Assembly: GCA_958510875.1 (NCBI GenBank) | Contig: OY294068.1 | Location: 198,920,315-198,984,314 of the forward strand | Source of the DNA: Endomychus coccineus | Lineage: Eukaryota > Arthropoda > Insecta > Coleoptera > Endomychidae | Direction of reading: 5' to 3' | Length of the DNA stretch: 64,000 nt | Shown: one piece after another, positions 11,658 to 21,399 of the stretch | Position numbering within the stretch: the stretch's first letter is position 1 | How the letters are laid out: every line of letters starts with the position of its first letter | Notes under the pieces: generated by a model | The model's database searches: none | Seen by the model: only the letters and a program-made list of their open reading frames with translations | What the model was told of the DNA's origin: nothing | Program-made: the position numbers and the translations under genes

Positions 11658-13986
11658 CAGGTGTCCTCGAACTGCGTGGCTAAAATAAAACAGAAGATTC
11701 TTTGATTCGAAAAAAATTTGATGAGCCTTTTTACTTTTGCGTCAATTGTCTTGTATAGCCGGTAGAGGGCTTCAAAGTTGCAAAAATAATTTTGTTTTTT
11801 CGGTATAACTTGAGAACGTGATGGAGGACTTTTACAATATTTGGCAGGTGAGTTACTGTCAATAATAGCCGTTTTTGAGAGTGGAGCACAGATCCTTAGA
11901 GACCATAGAAATGGCTCAAACTTGAGGATGTAACGGGAAAAGTGTCCAGAACTTTTTTGTGGTCAATGTAATTCACTCTATATTTTTTATGTAGATAGCT
12001 TATCTAATTTGAAAACTTTTCTTAGTCTTAGAAAATTTTGATAAAATCAACGGATTAGGTTGAAAAAATTAATTTTCGAGTCTCTGCAATTTTGGCTTAC
12101 TAATTTTACTTGATTAAAATACCTTAGTTGCCTTTGCTTTTCTAATGTTATTTTGGCATTTGGAGAATTTATTCTCAAAACTGTCAGTTTTTACTTTGCT
12201 TTCCGTAAAAATTTTATAAAATTATGGCTCAAAATTTCACTAACACTGAAATGGTTAATATCTCGGTAAAACACGAATAATAAAAACAATAGAAATGGGG
12301 AAACGATGTGATCATTTAGGAAAAACAAATGCTAAATTAAAAGAAACAACAAAACTTTTTGGGAAATCGCTAAGGCATCAATTGATCGAAATGTTGCCCA
12401 TTTTCCTGAATACACAAATTAATTCGTTTCAAGAAATTGGATTGAACTCTGGCTAGTACTTCAGGATCATTCTTCAATAAATCCGCTTCATGATTAATTC
12501 CTTGCAACAATTCCTCTCGTGTGTTTACTTTAGCTGCATAAGCTTTCGACTTCAAAGCGCCCCATAGAAAGAAGTCGCAGGGCGTCAAATCAGGGGAGCG
12601 GGCCGGCCAGTTCACTGGTGCATCGTGTCCTCTACCTATCCAGCGATCTGGATATTCCGCATTCAAATGTCGCCTCACAGCTAATGTGAAATGAGGAGGT
12701 GCACCATCATGGATAAACCAGGCCACGACGAATGTGTAAGGGCAAGTCTTCCAACAGTTCAAGTAGCCTTTGTTCCAAAAAGTTCAAGTAGTTCTCCCCG
12801 TTCAATCGATCGGGTATAACGGTAGGGCCAATAATAAAGTTATCCACAATTCCAACCCAAACATTGATTTTAGTTTGATTCTGAAAATATGTAACTTTCG
12901 TTTCATGAGGATTTTCATCAGCATAGAAATGTTCATTATGGAGGTTAAAAATACCACATCTCGTGAAAGTAGCTTCGTCCGTGAACAGAATTTTTCTACA
13001 AAAATTGGGGTTTGCGTTTTGTCTTTGGACAATAAGCCGACAGAAATCTAGCCGATGACCTGGATCCATGGGCAATAAGTCTTGAACTGTTTTAATATGA
13101 TAGGGATACAACAGTTCTGCTTTCAGTACATTATGAACTAATGATGTTGAGGCTCCAATACGAAGTCCCAAACGTAGTGTGCTTATCCCAGGTTCAGTTT
13201 CAACCGCTTCCAGTATCGCTTCTTCGAGCTCTAACGTCCTTCTTGTCCGTCTGCGTCCAGTTTCTCTGCGATTTGCTTCAAATTTGCTAGTTTCGCGAAG
13301 GTTTGCCGAATTGGAATTCTGCGATGCGGATATCTTTCCCTTCTCCGGCCATTGCAACGACAAAGTCCATAAATCAATAACATATCAACCATTTCAGTGT
13401 TAGTGAAATTTTGAGCCATAATTTTATAAAATTTTTACGGAAAGCAAAGTAAAAACTGACAGTTTTGAGAATAAATTCTTCAAATGCCAAAATGACATTA
13501 GAAAAGCAAAGGCAACTAAGGTAATTTAATCAAGTAAAATTAGTAAGCCAAAATTGAAGAGACTCGAAAATTAATTTTTTCAAGCTAATCCGTTGATTTT
13601 ATCAAAATTTTCTAAGAGTAAGAAAAGTTTTCAAATTAGATAAGCTATCTACATAAAAAATATCGAGTGAATTACATTGACTACAAAAAAGTTCTGGACA
13701 CTTTTTCCGTTACATCCTCAAGTTTGAGCCATTCCTATGGTCTCTAAGGATCTGTGCTCCACTCTCAAAAATGGCCATTATTGACAGTAACTCACCTGCT
13801 AAATATTGTAAAAGTTCTTCATCACGTTCTCAAGTTATACCGAAAAAACAAAATTATTTTTGCAATTTTGAAGCCCTCTACCGGGTAAACAAGACACTTG
13901 AGGCAAAAGTAAAAAGGCTCATAAACTTTTTTTCGAATCAAAGAATCTTCGGTTTTATTTTGGCCACGCAGTTCGAGGACACCCTG
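11658..13986 (-). mobile_element. Tc1/mariner-superfamily transposon with ~600-bp TIRs
   Basis: The ends read CAGGTGTCCTCGAACTGCG (left) and the complement of CGCAGTTCGAGGACACCCTG (right). A TA dinucleotide lies outside each end (11656-11657 and 13987-13988), the usual mariner target duplication. The inverted repeats extend about 604 bp (11658-12261 and 13382-13986) with scattered mismatches. They include the region around the transposase start codon, so the left TIR carries a second ATG opening at 12224 that stops after 18 codons. The single transposase gene is on the minus strand. The outermost left end lacks one G relative to the right end. Confidence 0.85.
12370..13419 (-). pseudogene. 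Mariner-type DDE transposase, two frameshifts
   Basis: The gene starts at 13419 with MAQNFTNTEMVDMLLIYGL, the N-terminal helix-turn-helix region found in many insect mariner-like transposases (DUF4817 type). The frame shifts near 13305 and continues through NLRETSKFEANRRETGRRRT and the first catalytic aspartate (ILFTDEATFTR, near 12970). It shifts again near 12722 before FIHDGAPPH, which holds the second aspartate. SPDLTPCDFFLWG supplies the third, about 43 residues later by my count, longer than the DD34D of classical mariner. The frame ends at 12370. The two frameshifts make it inactive as read, unless they are sequencing errors. The catalytic residues themselves look intact. Confidence 0.85.
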
Positions 13987-13988
13987 TA

Positions 13989-14380
13989 TAAATTCTTGGG
14001 AAATAGGTCACAGTAACACATATGCTTAATAGTTTCGTCTTTACGTACGTTTCAGTCTCACGATCATCATCAGAAGACGTATCAATGTCTAAAACAGGAT
14101 TTCTTAAAACTAATTGTATCAAGCACAAAGCGTTCTTATCGTATTAATATCAATTAAAAAATGACCATTTCGCTGAAATGAAGAGAAACAATCGAAAACA
14201 GAGTAATCGAAATTGTAACACATTAATATTTTAAGTATATGAATATGAATGAATAAGCCACTGCATAGCAATCACTTCTAATATTCGAAGTCATCTCATG
14301 CAATGTTTGAATAAGACTGAAACCAAACTTTAATACGCTCAAGTATTCACTTTCGAGCCACACGTTAAAGATTGATGAGG
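13989..14380 (-). mobile_element. PLE tail repeat with hammerhead motif
   Basis: This block is homologous along its length to the complement of about 57000-57380, and its first part to 56568-56700 and the complement of 32811-32900. Shared landmarks include the AATTCTYGGGAAATRGGTCAC opening, the TAATTGTATCAAGCACAAAG segment and the TAAGACTGAAACCAAACT segment. The mariner-type element ends exactly at its left boundary. A hammerhead-like core lies on the minus strand (14036-14079). The repeat stops just before the secreted-protein reading frame. Confidence 0.65.
14036..14079 (-). ncRNA. Hammerhead ribozyme motif, family A, near-complete
   Basis: Read on the minus strand: helix I 5' strand CGTCTT, then CTGATGA (14073-14067), helix II around a GTGA tetraloop (GATC-GTGA-GACT, partly mispaired; another copy suggests GGTC-GTGA-GACC as the original), then GAAAC, a GTAC loop, GTA as the cleavage triplet, and AAGACG, which is exactly complementary to the first strand (6 bp). 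The very short helix III is typical of hammerheads known from Penelope-like elements. Cleavage would fall after the A at 14042. Activity is not shown, and the A:C mismatch in helix II may weaken it. Confidence 0.65.
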
Positions 14381-14383
14381 TAA

Positions 14384-17300
14384 ATGTTCATGAGACTATT
14401 TAATTTCATGTTTCTTTTGTTACAGGCGTTTCAACAGTTGCTAACCCTTCAACTATTAATGATTCTTGGTACGTCCACGGTGCTGTCATACCCACTTTAT
14501 GGTTCGAAAAGGTATGGTCGCTCGACACACCGCCAAAGCGGTCTATCATGGACTCCTTACCAAACCATGATCCGCTCCCAAAGATACCCTGTAAATTACT
14601 ATACATTCTATCCTTACAGCCAGAATTATCCCGAAGAATACTACTACCCCCAAGAAACGTATCCGGTATATTATCCCAGAACGTCCAAGTATGAAGTTTA
14701 CCAAGCGGTCTTGCCATATTACTACCAAGATCGACCGGTAGAAAAACCTGCTTACACAGGTTACTACGATTACGACGTAGAACCCTCGGTAGATCTTCAA
14801 TCGAAATTGATACAAGAAGCCGAACGTGAACAGCGCGAGGAATCGCAGCCGATCGGTCACGAGTTACTCTACGAAAACGAAGACAACTATCCGGACGAAA
14901 ATCTGGACGACGTGAACGCAGCTTTCCTTCAAAACCTGATCATGTCGCAAATGTACAAAGATACCCTCAGCAAACAGCAAACATACGAACCGGAAACGTA
15001 CGAAGACTACAACGATGACGGTATCGACGACGACAACATCTCCTACGGAAAATGGGACGACTTACCCACCACCAGGCATACAAAAAGTCAAGAAGATGAC
15101 GACGTCAAAGAACTCAAATCGTTAGCGAAAGCGAAACATCAAAGACAAAAAGTACAACCCACTGATATTCATTGGTTCCAGAGAAACGATTACCGAAAAC
15201 AAATGACCAACGAGAACAAAAAACGCACGTCGTTCGATGTTGTTCCGGTGATGATAAATGCGGCCGGCAGTTTTTCGGATCGCAAACCGATCGTAAAATT
15301 GGCCAGCTCTACTACCATACGTCCTACCACGACCGTGGTGGGGGTTAGACGGGAGGCGAGAGGAGAAGGTCAGAAGGAGGAGGTGTTGATGCGACCGGCA
15401 ACTCCGGTAAGACATCCTTTCAGCAATCCAGTTCTGGAGATGATGACGAAGAACGAGGAGAAAACTAGGAAACGATCTCCTTCGGTCTACGATACTATCA
15501 AACATATGCTGGAAATGGAGAAAAGCCTGGCAAATGTAAGTAATAAGTTAATTTACAGTAATGTTGTGTTTTCAATTCGACTTAAGATCATCATGGGCAA
15601 ATTTTCTCCAATGACTTGCTTCGAAGATATTGTTTAAAATTTCAAAACCGATAAAATTATGTTACTTACTTTTAGGTCGCATTCCCTAGCATTGAATGTA
15701 TGTAACGTTCTAGGTGGTATAGTGTCTTTGAAAGGGTATTATCGTGGTGTAACAACAACAACAAGTTTATAACTCAAGACAGACTCCAATATTGTATTGA
15801 CTACTTTTATGGATTCTGGGTAAAGCTTAAAATAATATAAAACAAATCTAAATCGTTCATGGAAAATATTCTTGTGAATATTCCAACAAAAACTTAATGG
15901 CCCTTGGAAGTCAATGTAACAATAGAATCGGAGCTTTTATTCACAGTAAAATATTTATTCCATAATTAATTAATTTCATCAACACTCCACACCAACACTA
16001 TAAATAAGAATTAATTACCCTAATCCACTGAAAATACTGTTAAAGAACTGAGGACCTTTCGGCTACGAAGTAGCCATCATCAGAGAAAAATAAATTAGAA
16101 ATCAAAATTGTGCCTGATTAAATACTATTCGAGGATAATAATGCAAACAAAGAGTTTCTCCCAGCTTGAGATAAATCGGAATTTGATAATTTGGTGTGAC
16201 CTGTATTCAAAATATGTCAGGCTGAAGCAAATTTTTTACCATTATTTTTCTTTATATGGGCAAACTGTTTTTTATGCCGAGGGGAAATGTTCCTCTTAGT
16301 TTAACCCACATAGCATTTCGAACAGGACTCACAGTCGGAAAATTTATCAAAGGTGTTGCCTTAACGGATTTTTAACTTGTTCTTGCATCTATAAACTGGT
16401 TGTACTGTTAAGTTAGAAAAAAAATTATGGAATTTATTAATTACTGAAATATGATAAGTGAAACTTTTTTTTGAATTTGGTCAGTTGGTGGCGTTCCAAT
16501 TTCCTTTTTTGTTCAGAAATTAAATTATTAATCAAAGATTTGTAGTAACCAATGTCCGACGCTATTTGCTGAAGTTCTTCTACTGTTGCTGGCTCAATGG
16601 AACGTTCAATAATTTCAAAATTGGAGCTATGTTACAACCTGTATTAGGTCGAGTTCTAATTATGTCCAAAATTTCAAGTTAATTAGTTGAAACACGTCGT
16701 GAAATGGCAGATGCACTATTGTCCCATTTGAGTGAATGTCCAACCGCTGCGCTCGATGCTCTTCAACAAATAAAAAAATTGAAAAGGCATTAGAAATATG
16801 GCTTTCGAAATTTTTTTGATTTTGAGGTATATCAACATTTTCCCACCGATTTTATTCCAGTTGTATCACCGCTTTTACATCGCGACAACCTTCAATTGCG
16901 AATCTCCAATAAACTTGTAGATTCTTAAGGGCGTTAAGTTAATCGAAACAGCGAACTAGGCGCGTGTTTAATTCATGAAGCAAATTCGATTTATATTAAG
17001 ATTGTCTGGAGTGTATACAGTTTTCGAATCTAAATCGAACACTATAAATGTAATTTTAGATGGAGCGCTGAATTTCAGCCCATTCACATAAAGAAAGAGA
17101 AGAATCCAAAAGCTGGTTTCGATTTTCTCACCCCACCATTTCATTCATAAGTACTGCAGTGCGCCGACCACAGCCTACTCCCAGGCATCGTGCCAACAGA
17201 CTTATCAGCCGGGGTTATAACTATGTAATTTACTCCGATGAAAATATATATTTAGGGATACGTGCGCGGAATTAATATTCGCCTCTTCGAATATTAATTG

Positions 17301-17865
17301 AAAGTCAATTGATCTGATAAAATTATTGGAACTATACACAAACGGTAATTCTGAATTGGAGGCTATCGCAAAAAAGCTTCAAACAGATTTATGGGAAGGG
17401 GGAAGAGGTTAAAATGTAAAATTTTGCCGTTAGAGCTTACATTGGTCAAATGGGTCGAACTATGACATTTCGTCTGAAAAAGCATGAGCTTAGGTAATCC
17501 TTAACTGACAGTTCTTAAGCTCAACACTAGTCGTCAAATTAAACAAAGCTGGAACTTGTACACATGCACATATAGATAAACTTTCTCCAAAAACAGTTGT
17601 TCCCATTCCCTGGTATCTTGAAATACTTAGAACAGGCTTTTCAAACTTATTTTAGCCTCTCCTTAATGCACTTCAATTTTTGCCTTGTACTTGTAACGAA
17701 CATATAAGCAACATTTCACCGAGATTTGGAATTAAAATATTAAATAGTTTCTCTTTGTTACAGAAATATGGCCCCGAAGACATCAAACCGCTCATGAAAA
17801 AAAGAATAATTTCCAGCGATGAAAACTTAACCAAACAGCTATCCGTTCTGAAAAAATCGCAGTAA
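14384..17865 (+). CDS. Secreted tyrosine-rich protein with basic cleavage sites, two exons seen
   Basis: Exons 14384-15535 and 17764-17865 join in phase 0 (donor AAT|GTAAGT, acceptor TTGTTACAG|AAA) to give 417 codons ending KKSQ-stop. I do not recognise the family. The N-terminus is hydrophobic (LLTLQLLMILGTSTVLS), a likely signal peptide cut near YPLYG. A Tyr/Pro-rich segment follows (about residues 60-125), then an acidic stretch (YEDYNDDGIDDD), then a basic, charged C-terminal half. Basic sites RKR and KKR bracket a segment starting SPSVYDTIKHML and ending DIKPLM, split between the two exons. Extracellular matrix protein or peptide precursor are both possible. The true start is uncertain: TTTCTTTTGTTACAG|GCG at 14425 is a good phase-0 acceptor, so 14384-14425 may be intron and the first exon may lie upstream. 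Codon choice is richer in G and C than the flanks, as expected of a real gene. Confidence 0.8.
15980..16640 (-). mobile_element. Penelope-like element remnant in intron
   Basis: On the minus strand a broken frame from about 16640 reads IERSIEPATVEELQQIASD, then LINNLISEQK. The same segment recurs in 29570-29770 (minus), 31985-32165 (plus) and 60270-60425 (plus). Those copies adjoin PLE reverse-transcriptase motifs, which is the basis for the family call. It ends in the hammerhead-like motif at about 16040-16092. Confidence 0.55.
16040..16092 (-). ncRNA. Hammerhead-like motif, family B, strong helix II
   Basis: Minus strand: CTGATGA (16083-16077), perfect 6-bp helix II GGCTAC-TTC-GTAGCC, then GAAA, then GGTCCTC before the expected cleavage point. 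Helix I has decayed in this copy to about two pairs. Sister copies are at 30702-30755 (plus) and 49618-49678 (minus). Confidence 0.55.
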
Positions 17866-17884
17866 GAAATAATTACTAACGTAT

Positions 17885-17890
17885 AATAAA
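17885..17890 (+). promoter_or_regulatory. Candidate poly(A) signal of the secreted-protein gene
   Basis: AATAAA lies 20 nt after the stop codon at 17863-17865. Another AATAAA near 18237 would give a 3' UTR of roughly 370 nt. Which is used cannot be seen. Confidence 0.4.
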
Positions 17891-18249
17891 AATAAACGAT
17901 GAGCTTTTTCGATTCAATTAAACTTTCATGAATGGTGAAATCAATCAAACAAACCATTATATGCTAACTGGAAGTTTCCAACGATATTAAAATGTAAGAA
18001 TTGATTAAATCTGACCTGATTTAAGACTGACCTTAGGCTTAATTTACTTATAAAATTTGTTCAAGAAGTATTCACACGACTTTAGTGACATCTCTTGGTT
18101 GAATTCAGTTCGGTATTGTCATTCAGTTTCCCCATTCGAATCATTTGTGTAATAATGTACATAGTATCATTATCTATAGATAGATGTCGATAGTGTTTAT
18201 TATATTTCTTCATGCCTCCTCATTGCCAGTTAGATGAATAAAACTTTTT

Positions 18250-18820
18250 ATTTGATTAGTGTGGAAAATTATAGATTTAGCTTAAGTATAGGGTACGTTG
18301 TCGTTGTTTGTTGTTGTTGGAAAAAGACTGACATTATTTTCCTAACTGTTAAGTAAAAAGTTTGTGAGGAGACAATAATTACCAATATTGTTAATACTAT
18401 TTTTACATAGACTCATTAGACGATAACGGCCATCCGGCTCGTTTATTATACAGTCTTTTGCTGCTACAATGTTGAATAAAATGTGCTATTTTCAAGACGT
18501 AACATGGATGTTTTCTATAACAATAATAATCTTCACTATATCAGTGGTATATGTTCACTTTATGTTCGGTATATTGCCTTTGTCCAAAATTTCTGGTATG
18601 ATAAGTGAAGGAAGCATTTGACATATCAATGTACTAACTAGTTTGGACACAAATAAATCGAAAGCTAATTCACTTCAGATTTGCTCCGACGTGGCGTTTA
18701 GGCCTTATTAGGTTGAAAGTATTTGTAATTTTTTTTCTATACTTTGACTACACGAGAGGTAAGCCTATAATGTTCGAAGAACATTCTGTGAGCCAGTGGC
18801 GGAATGGTGGGAGAAGAGGT
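18250..18820. other. AT-rich stretch, nothing recognised
   Basis: Region downstream of the secreted-protein gene. No frame, repeat or RNA signal could be supported. Confidence 0.4.
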
Positions 18821-18825
18821 AGGCA

Positions 18826-19044
18826 TTAGGAGTTCCACAACTTCGCCGTTAGATAGAAAAAAGAAGTTCGGCAGGTCTCGAACTTGACAAGGAATGGGTG
18901 AGTAGCTTGAGCTCGTCTAGTCCGCCTATCTGGAATCTCTAGTGGTGGAACAACAGATGAGATTTCTGATGAACACCGACCATGGAAATATCTATAGAAA
19001 AATGAGAAATCTCCCACTTTTCTACGATGTTCTAGACAGGTCAA
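18826..19044 (-). pseudogene. C-terminal scrap of a Jockey/CR1-like reverse transcriptase
   Basis: The frame reads LEHRRKVGDFSFFYRYFHGR, then CSSEISSVVPP, RRTRRAQATHPFLV and FFYLTAKLWNS before a stop. This is the conserved tail of insect Jockey/CR1-type ORF2 ('LEHRR.VA.LSLFYRY.HGRCS.E' ... 'LWNSLP'). The stop falls where LP would follow. No upstream RT domain is attached, so it is a 5'-truncated fossil. Same tail class as 40855-41400. Confidence 0.7.
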
Positions 19045-19229
19045 TTAATTCGTAACTGTGAAATGATCAATCACACGAATAGCTTTAGCTTTAGTGTATC
19101 TTCGGAGCCGAACTCCAAACATGTTTTTGTTCTAAACGTACGTACAAAAATTAATCATCTGAAGGAAGCAATAAGTTTAGATTTTTCTGTTCCCACAAAT
19201 GGAACTTTTTGTTTGCATATTTGAATAAT

Positions 19230-19420
19230 GCCCTATATGTAGAGGTTATGGGCCCTAAATCTCATGGTCTACTGTGAGAGTCACCATTCCAGGCATACTC
19301 ACTAAAAACTTAACCCCCTGGCTGTTGCCTCCGGTGACACTTAGGCCCGCTGACCCATTGTATCTTATCTCTCTTGATCATAGTACCAATTCCAGTACAT
19401 TTGTGCACCATTTTGTACAA
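19230..19420 (+). repeat. Possible I-clade non-LTR 3' end
   Basis: CACTTAGGCCCGCTGACCCATTGT here resembles CACTTAGGTCGCCAGATTGACCCATTGT at 62300-62340. Such 'acttagg...gacccattgt' sequences are common at I-clade 3' ends. Weak, by comparison of the two copies only. Confidence 0.3.
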
Positions 19421-20902
19421 GTCCTTCAGTGGCCTGAATATCGTGTACGTTAGTGTTTTGAAGAATGAATACACATCTTACTGTAAATAATGGATTCTAA
19501 ATTCGATACTAGATATTCTTTTAGACATTGAGCAAATGCTTCCTTCTTTAATACAGTTATATACTGAGCCTGAACCACTCATTAATGTAACCAAACATAT
19601 TTGTTGTTTTTGCATTAAATATAAAACATTGCAAACTTGGTATAAACGTTGCCTATACATAAATACATTCACATTGCAGATCCGATCTGTGATACAGAGA
19701 AATAAGGACTGTGCTTAATGTAGTCTTTGATTCCAGATAATTATGTCATATACTGAGTGTTAAAGATAGACTTCTTCTCTCAACTTGGAATATATTTCAA
19801 TTTGAATGGGATATCATAATTAGACGCTTTTCATTCGGGAATAATTCTAATTCACCAACATTATAGGAAATATTCAAAGCGTGTACTTCACAACCCTTCA
19901 ACAATATTTCATCATATCATTGTTGAAATTTTACTGTATTAATAAATTCATTGCATGGTGATTGTAACAAGACAATTATAATCTCTAAATAAGCCCATAA
20001 CGGAAATCATCAGATAATACACTCGTATTGAAAAGAAGGAAATATTCTGCGAAACTAGAAAATTGTGTATTTTCTGAACTTTCGAGCCATAAATGAATAT
20101 GCACTGATATGTCGTGGAAACTGGGTAATCGATATTTCCTGCTTTTACTTCTCCTCGGATTTGATTTAGAGAAAGAATAGTTCCCGATATAGATCTAGGA
20201 ATATTCCCGTTTAATAGAATCTTGAAAGAGATAAGACTTGAGGAATATAACAGGAAGACATTGCTCATACATTCTTTTTATCATCAGCTGATCGATCTTT
20301 CCAAAGAGTGCATTAGAAAGTTTCCAAGTCATGTTATTGAAATTTTTTCTTTTATTTTATTGCGGAATATTCGAGAATATTTTCCGATTCAAAGAAATTA
20401 TCATTTGTATACTTACACTGAACGATCTAGAGAGACCTATTGCGTTTGTGGATTAGATTAATGTCTAACATGTACTTGTTCCAATTTAAATCAAATATCT
20501 ATTGAAAGTTTGATAGTTATTTTATTTAAGTTAAGAATGGATTCTCATCACATAATTGCTGATTATATTCATGTATTGGTTCACTTATTGACTTTCACTC
20601 ACAGGGTACACATTTCCTTTTTTTTATAGCTAAGATCATTGGCGAGGCTAGTCAGAATATTTCCCGGGAGTATCCGCAGTGAACATATTAGTGAAAAATG
20701 TAATTGGGATATAACTTTTCTACTCGTGTTATATAATAATGGAATAATTGGGAATCTTCCAATTATTTTCATTTTCGGAATATTCTAGAATATTTTCCGG
20801 GAATATCCGCGCTGAACAAATCAGTGAGGAAAGAATGTCATAATTGATATTTAACTTTTCTAGTCTTCCGGATGGATTCCGCGTCACAATAGCTAGACTT
20901 GA

Positions 20903-20945
20903 TGCCGACGTTTCGCCAACCATTACAGGTGGCATCTTCAGGGCA
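20903..20945 (-). ncRNA. Hammerhead motif, family C, left arm
   Basis: Minus strand: helix I TGCC, CTGAAGA (fits CUGANGA), helix II GCCACC-TGTAAT-GG(T)TGGC, GAAAC, cleavage triplet GTC, then GGCA, complementary to the first strand. Helix III is minimal (ACGT, self-complementary), as in PLE hammerheads thought to act as dimers. Confidence 0.6.
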
Positions 20946-20979
20946 GGCTTGAGGCTTGAACTGAAACTGTTCAAGCCTC

Positions 20980-21022
20980 AAGCCTGAAGATGCCACCTGT
21001 AATGGTTGGCGAAACGTCGGCA
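20980..21022 (+). ncRNA. Hammerhead motif, family C, right arm, helix I damaged
   Basis: Same core as the left arm in opposite orientation: CTGAAGA 20984-20990, GAAACGTC 21011-21018. The 5-nt deletion just before CTGAAGA removes the TGCC strand, so helix I cannot form locally. Confidence 0.5.
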
Positions 21023-21399
21023 TCAAGTCGAGCTATTGTGACGCGGAATCCATCCGGAAGACAAGATTTTTCAAGATTAGCTGTCCGCGGAAGTCTACTA
21101 TCCAAGGTTTTCTGGTCCTGTTATATAATAATCGAGTAATTGAGAATCTTCCAATTTTTATTTTTATTTTCGAGAATATTTCCCGGGAATATTCCCGGCG
21201 AACAAATTAATGAAAATTTCGTTATTCGAATATACGTTTTCTAGTCGTGTTCTATAACAATCGGAAAATTATTTTTTTTTAGGAAAACTCGAAGAGAGAA
21301 TATTTCTCGATTCAAAGAATTTCAATACGTATTTCTTATAATCAAGTTGTTTCTGAACATTGGAAGGAATTATGAGAATTTTATTTGGGAATATCCGAT

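Larger units (their letters stand above)
15536..17763 (+). other. Intron of the secreted-protein gene
   Basis: GT-AG intron of 2,228 bp. It holds an antisense PLE fragment (about 15980-16640) with a hammerhead-like motif. The rest is AT-rich sequence without a recognised feature. Confidence 0.7.
20863..21107. mobile_element. Fold-back insertion, inverted PLE tails with two hammerhead cores
   Basis: 20863-20961 and 20969-21062 are inverted copies (99 and 94 bp, 7-nt loop) differing mainly by a 5-nt deletion in the right arm. A further ~45 bp follows on the right. The insert is flanked by TTTTCTAGTC (20856-20865) and TTTTCTGGTC (21108-21117), a probable 10-bp target duplication inside the tandem array. 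Each arm carries a CTGAAGA ... GAAACGTC core facing outward. Attribution to a PLE is inferred from the GAAACGTC tail. Confidence 0.65.

Noticed and set aside
12770..13403. Plus-strand frames over the transposase
   Set aside because: Antisense of a recognisable DDE transposase.
14406..15505. Three open frames of 103-127 codons antisense to the secreted-protein exon
   Set aside because: Shadows of the real coding strand; no motifs and no splice or start context.
18950..18985. CTGATGA followed by GGAAAT, hammerhead-like
   Set aside because: Lies inside antisense RT coding sequence and lacks helices I and III.
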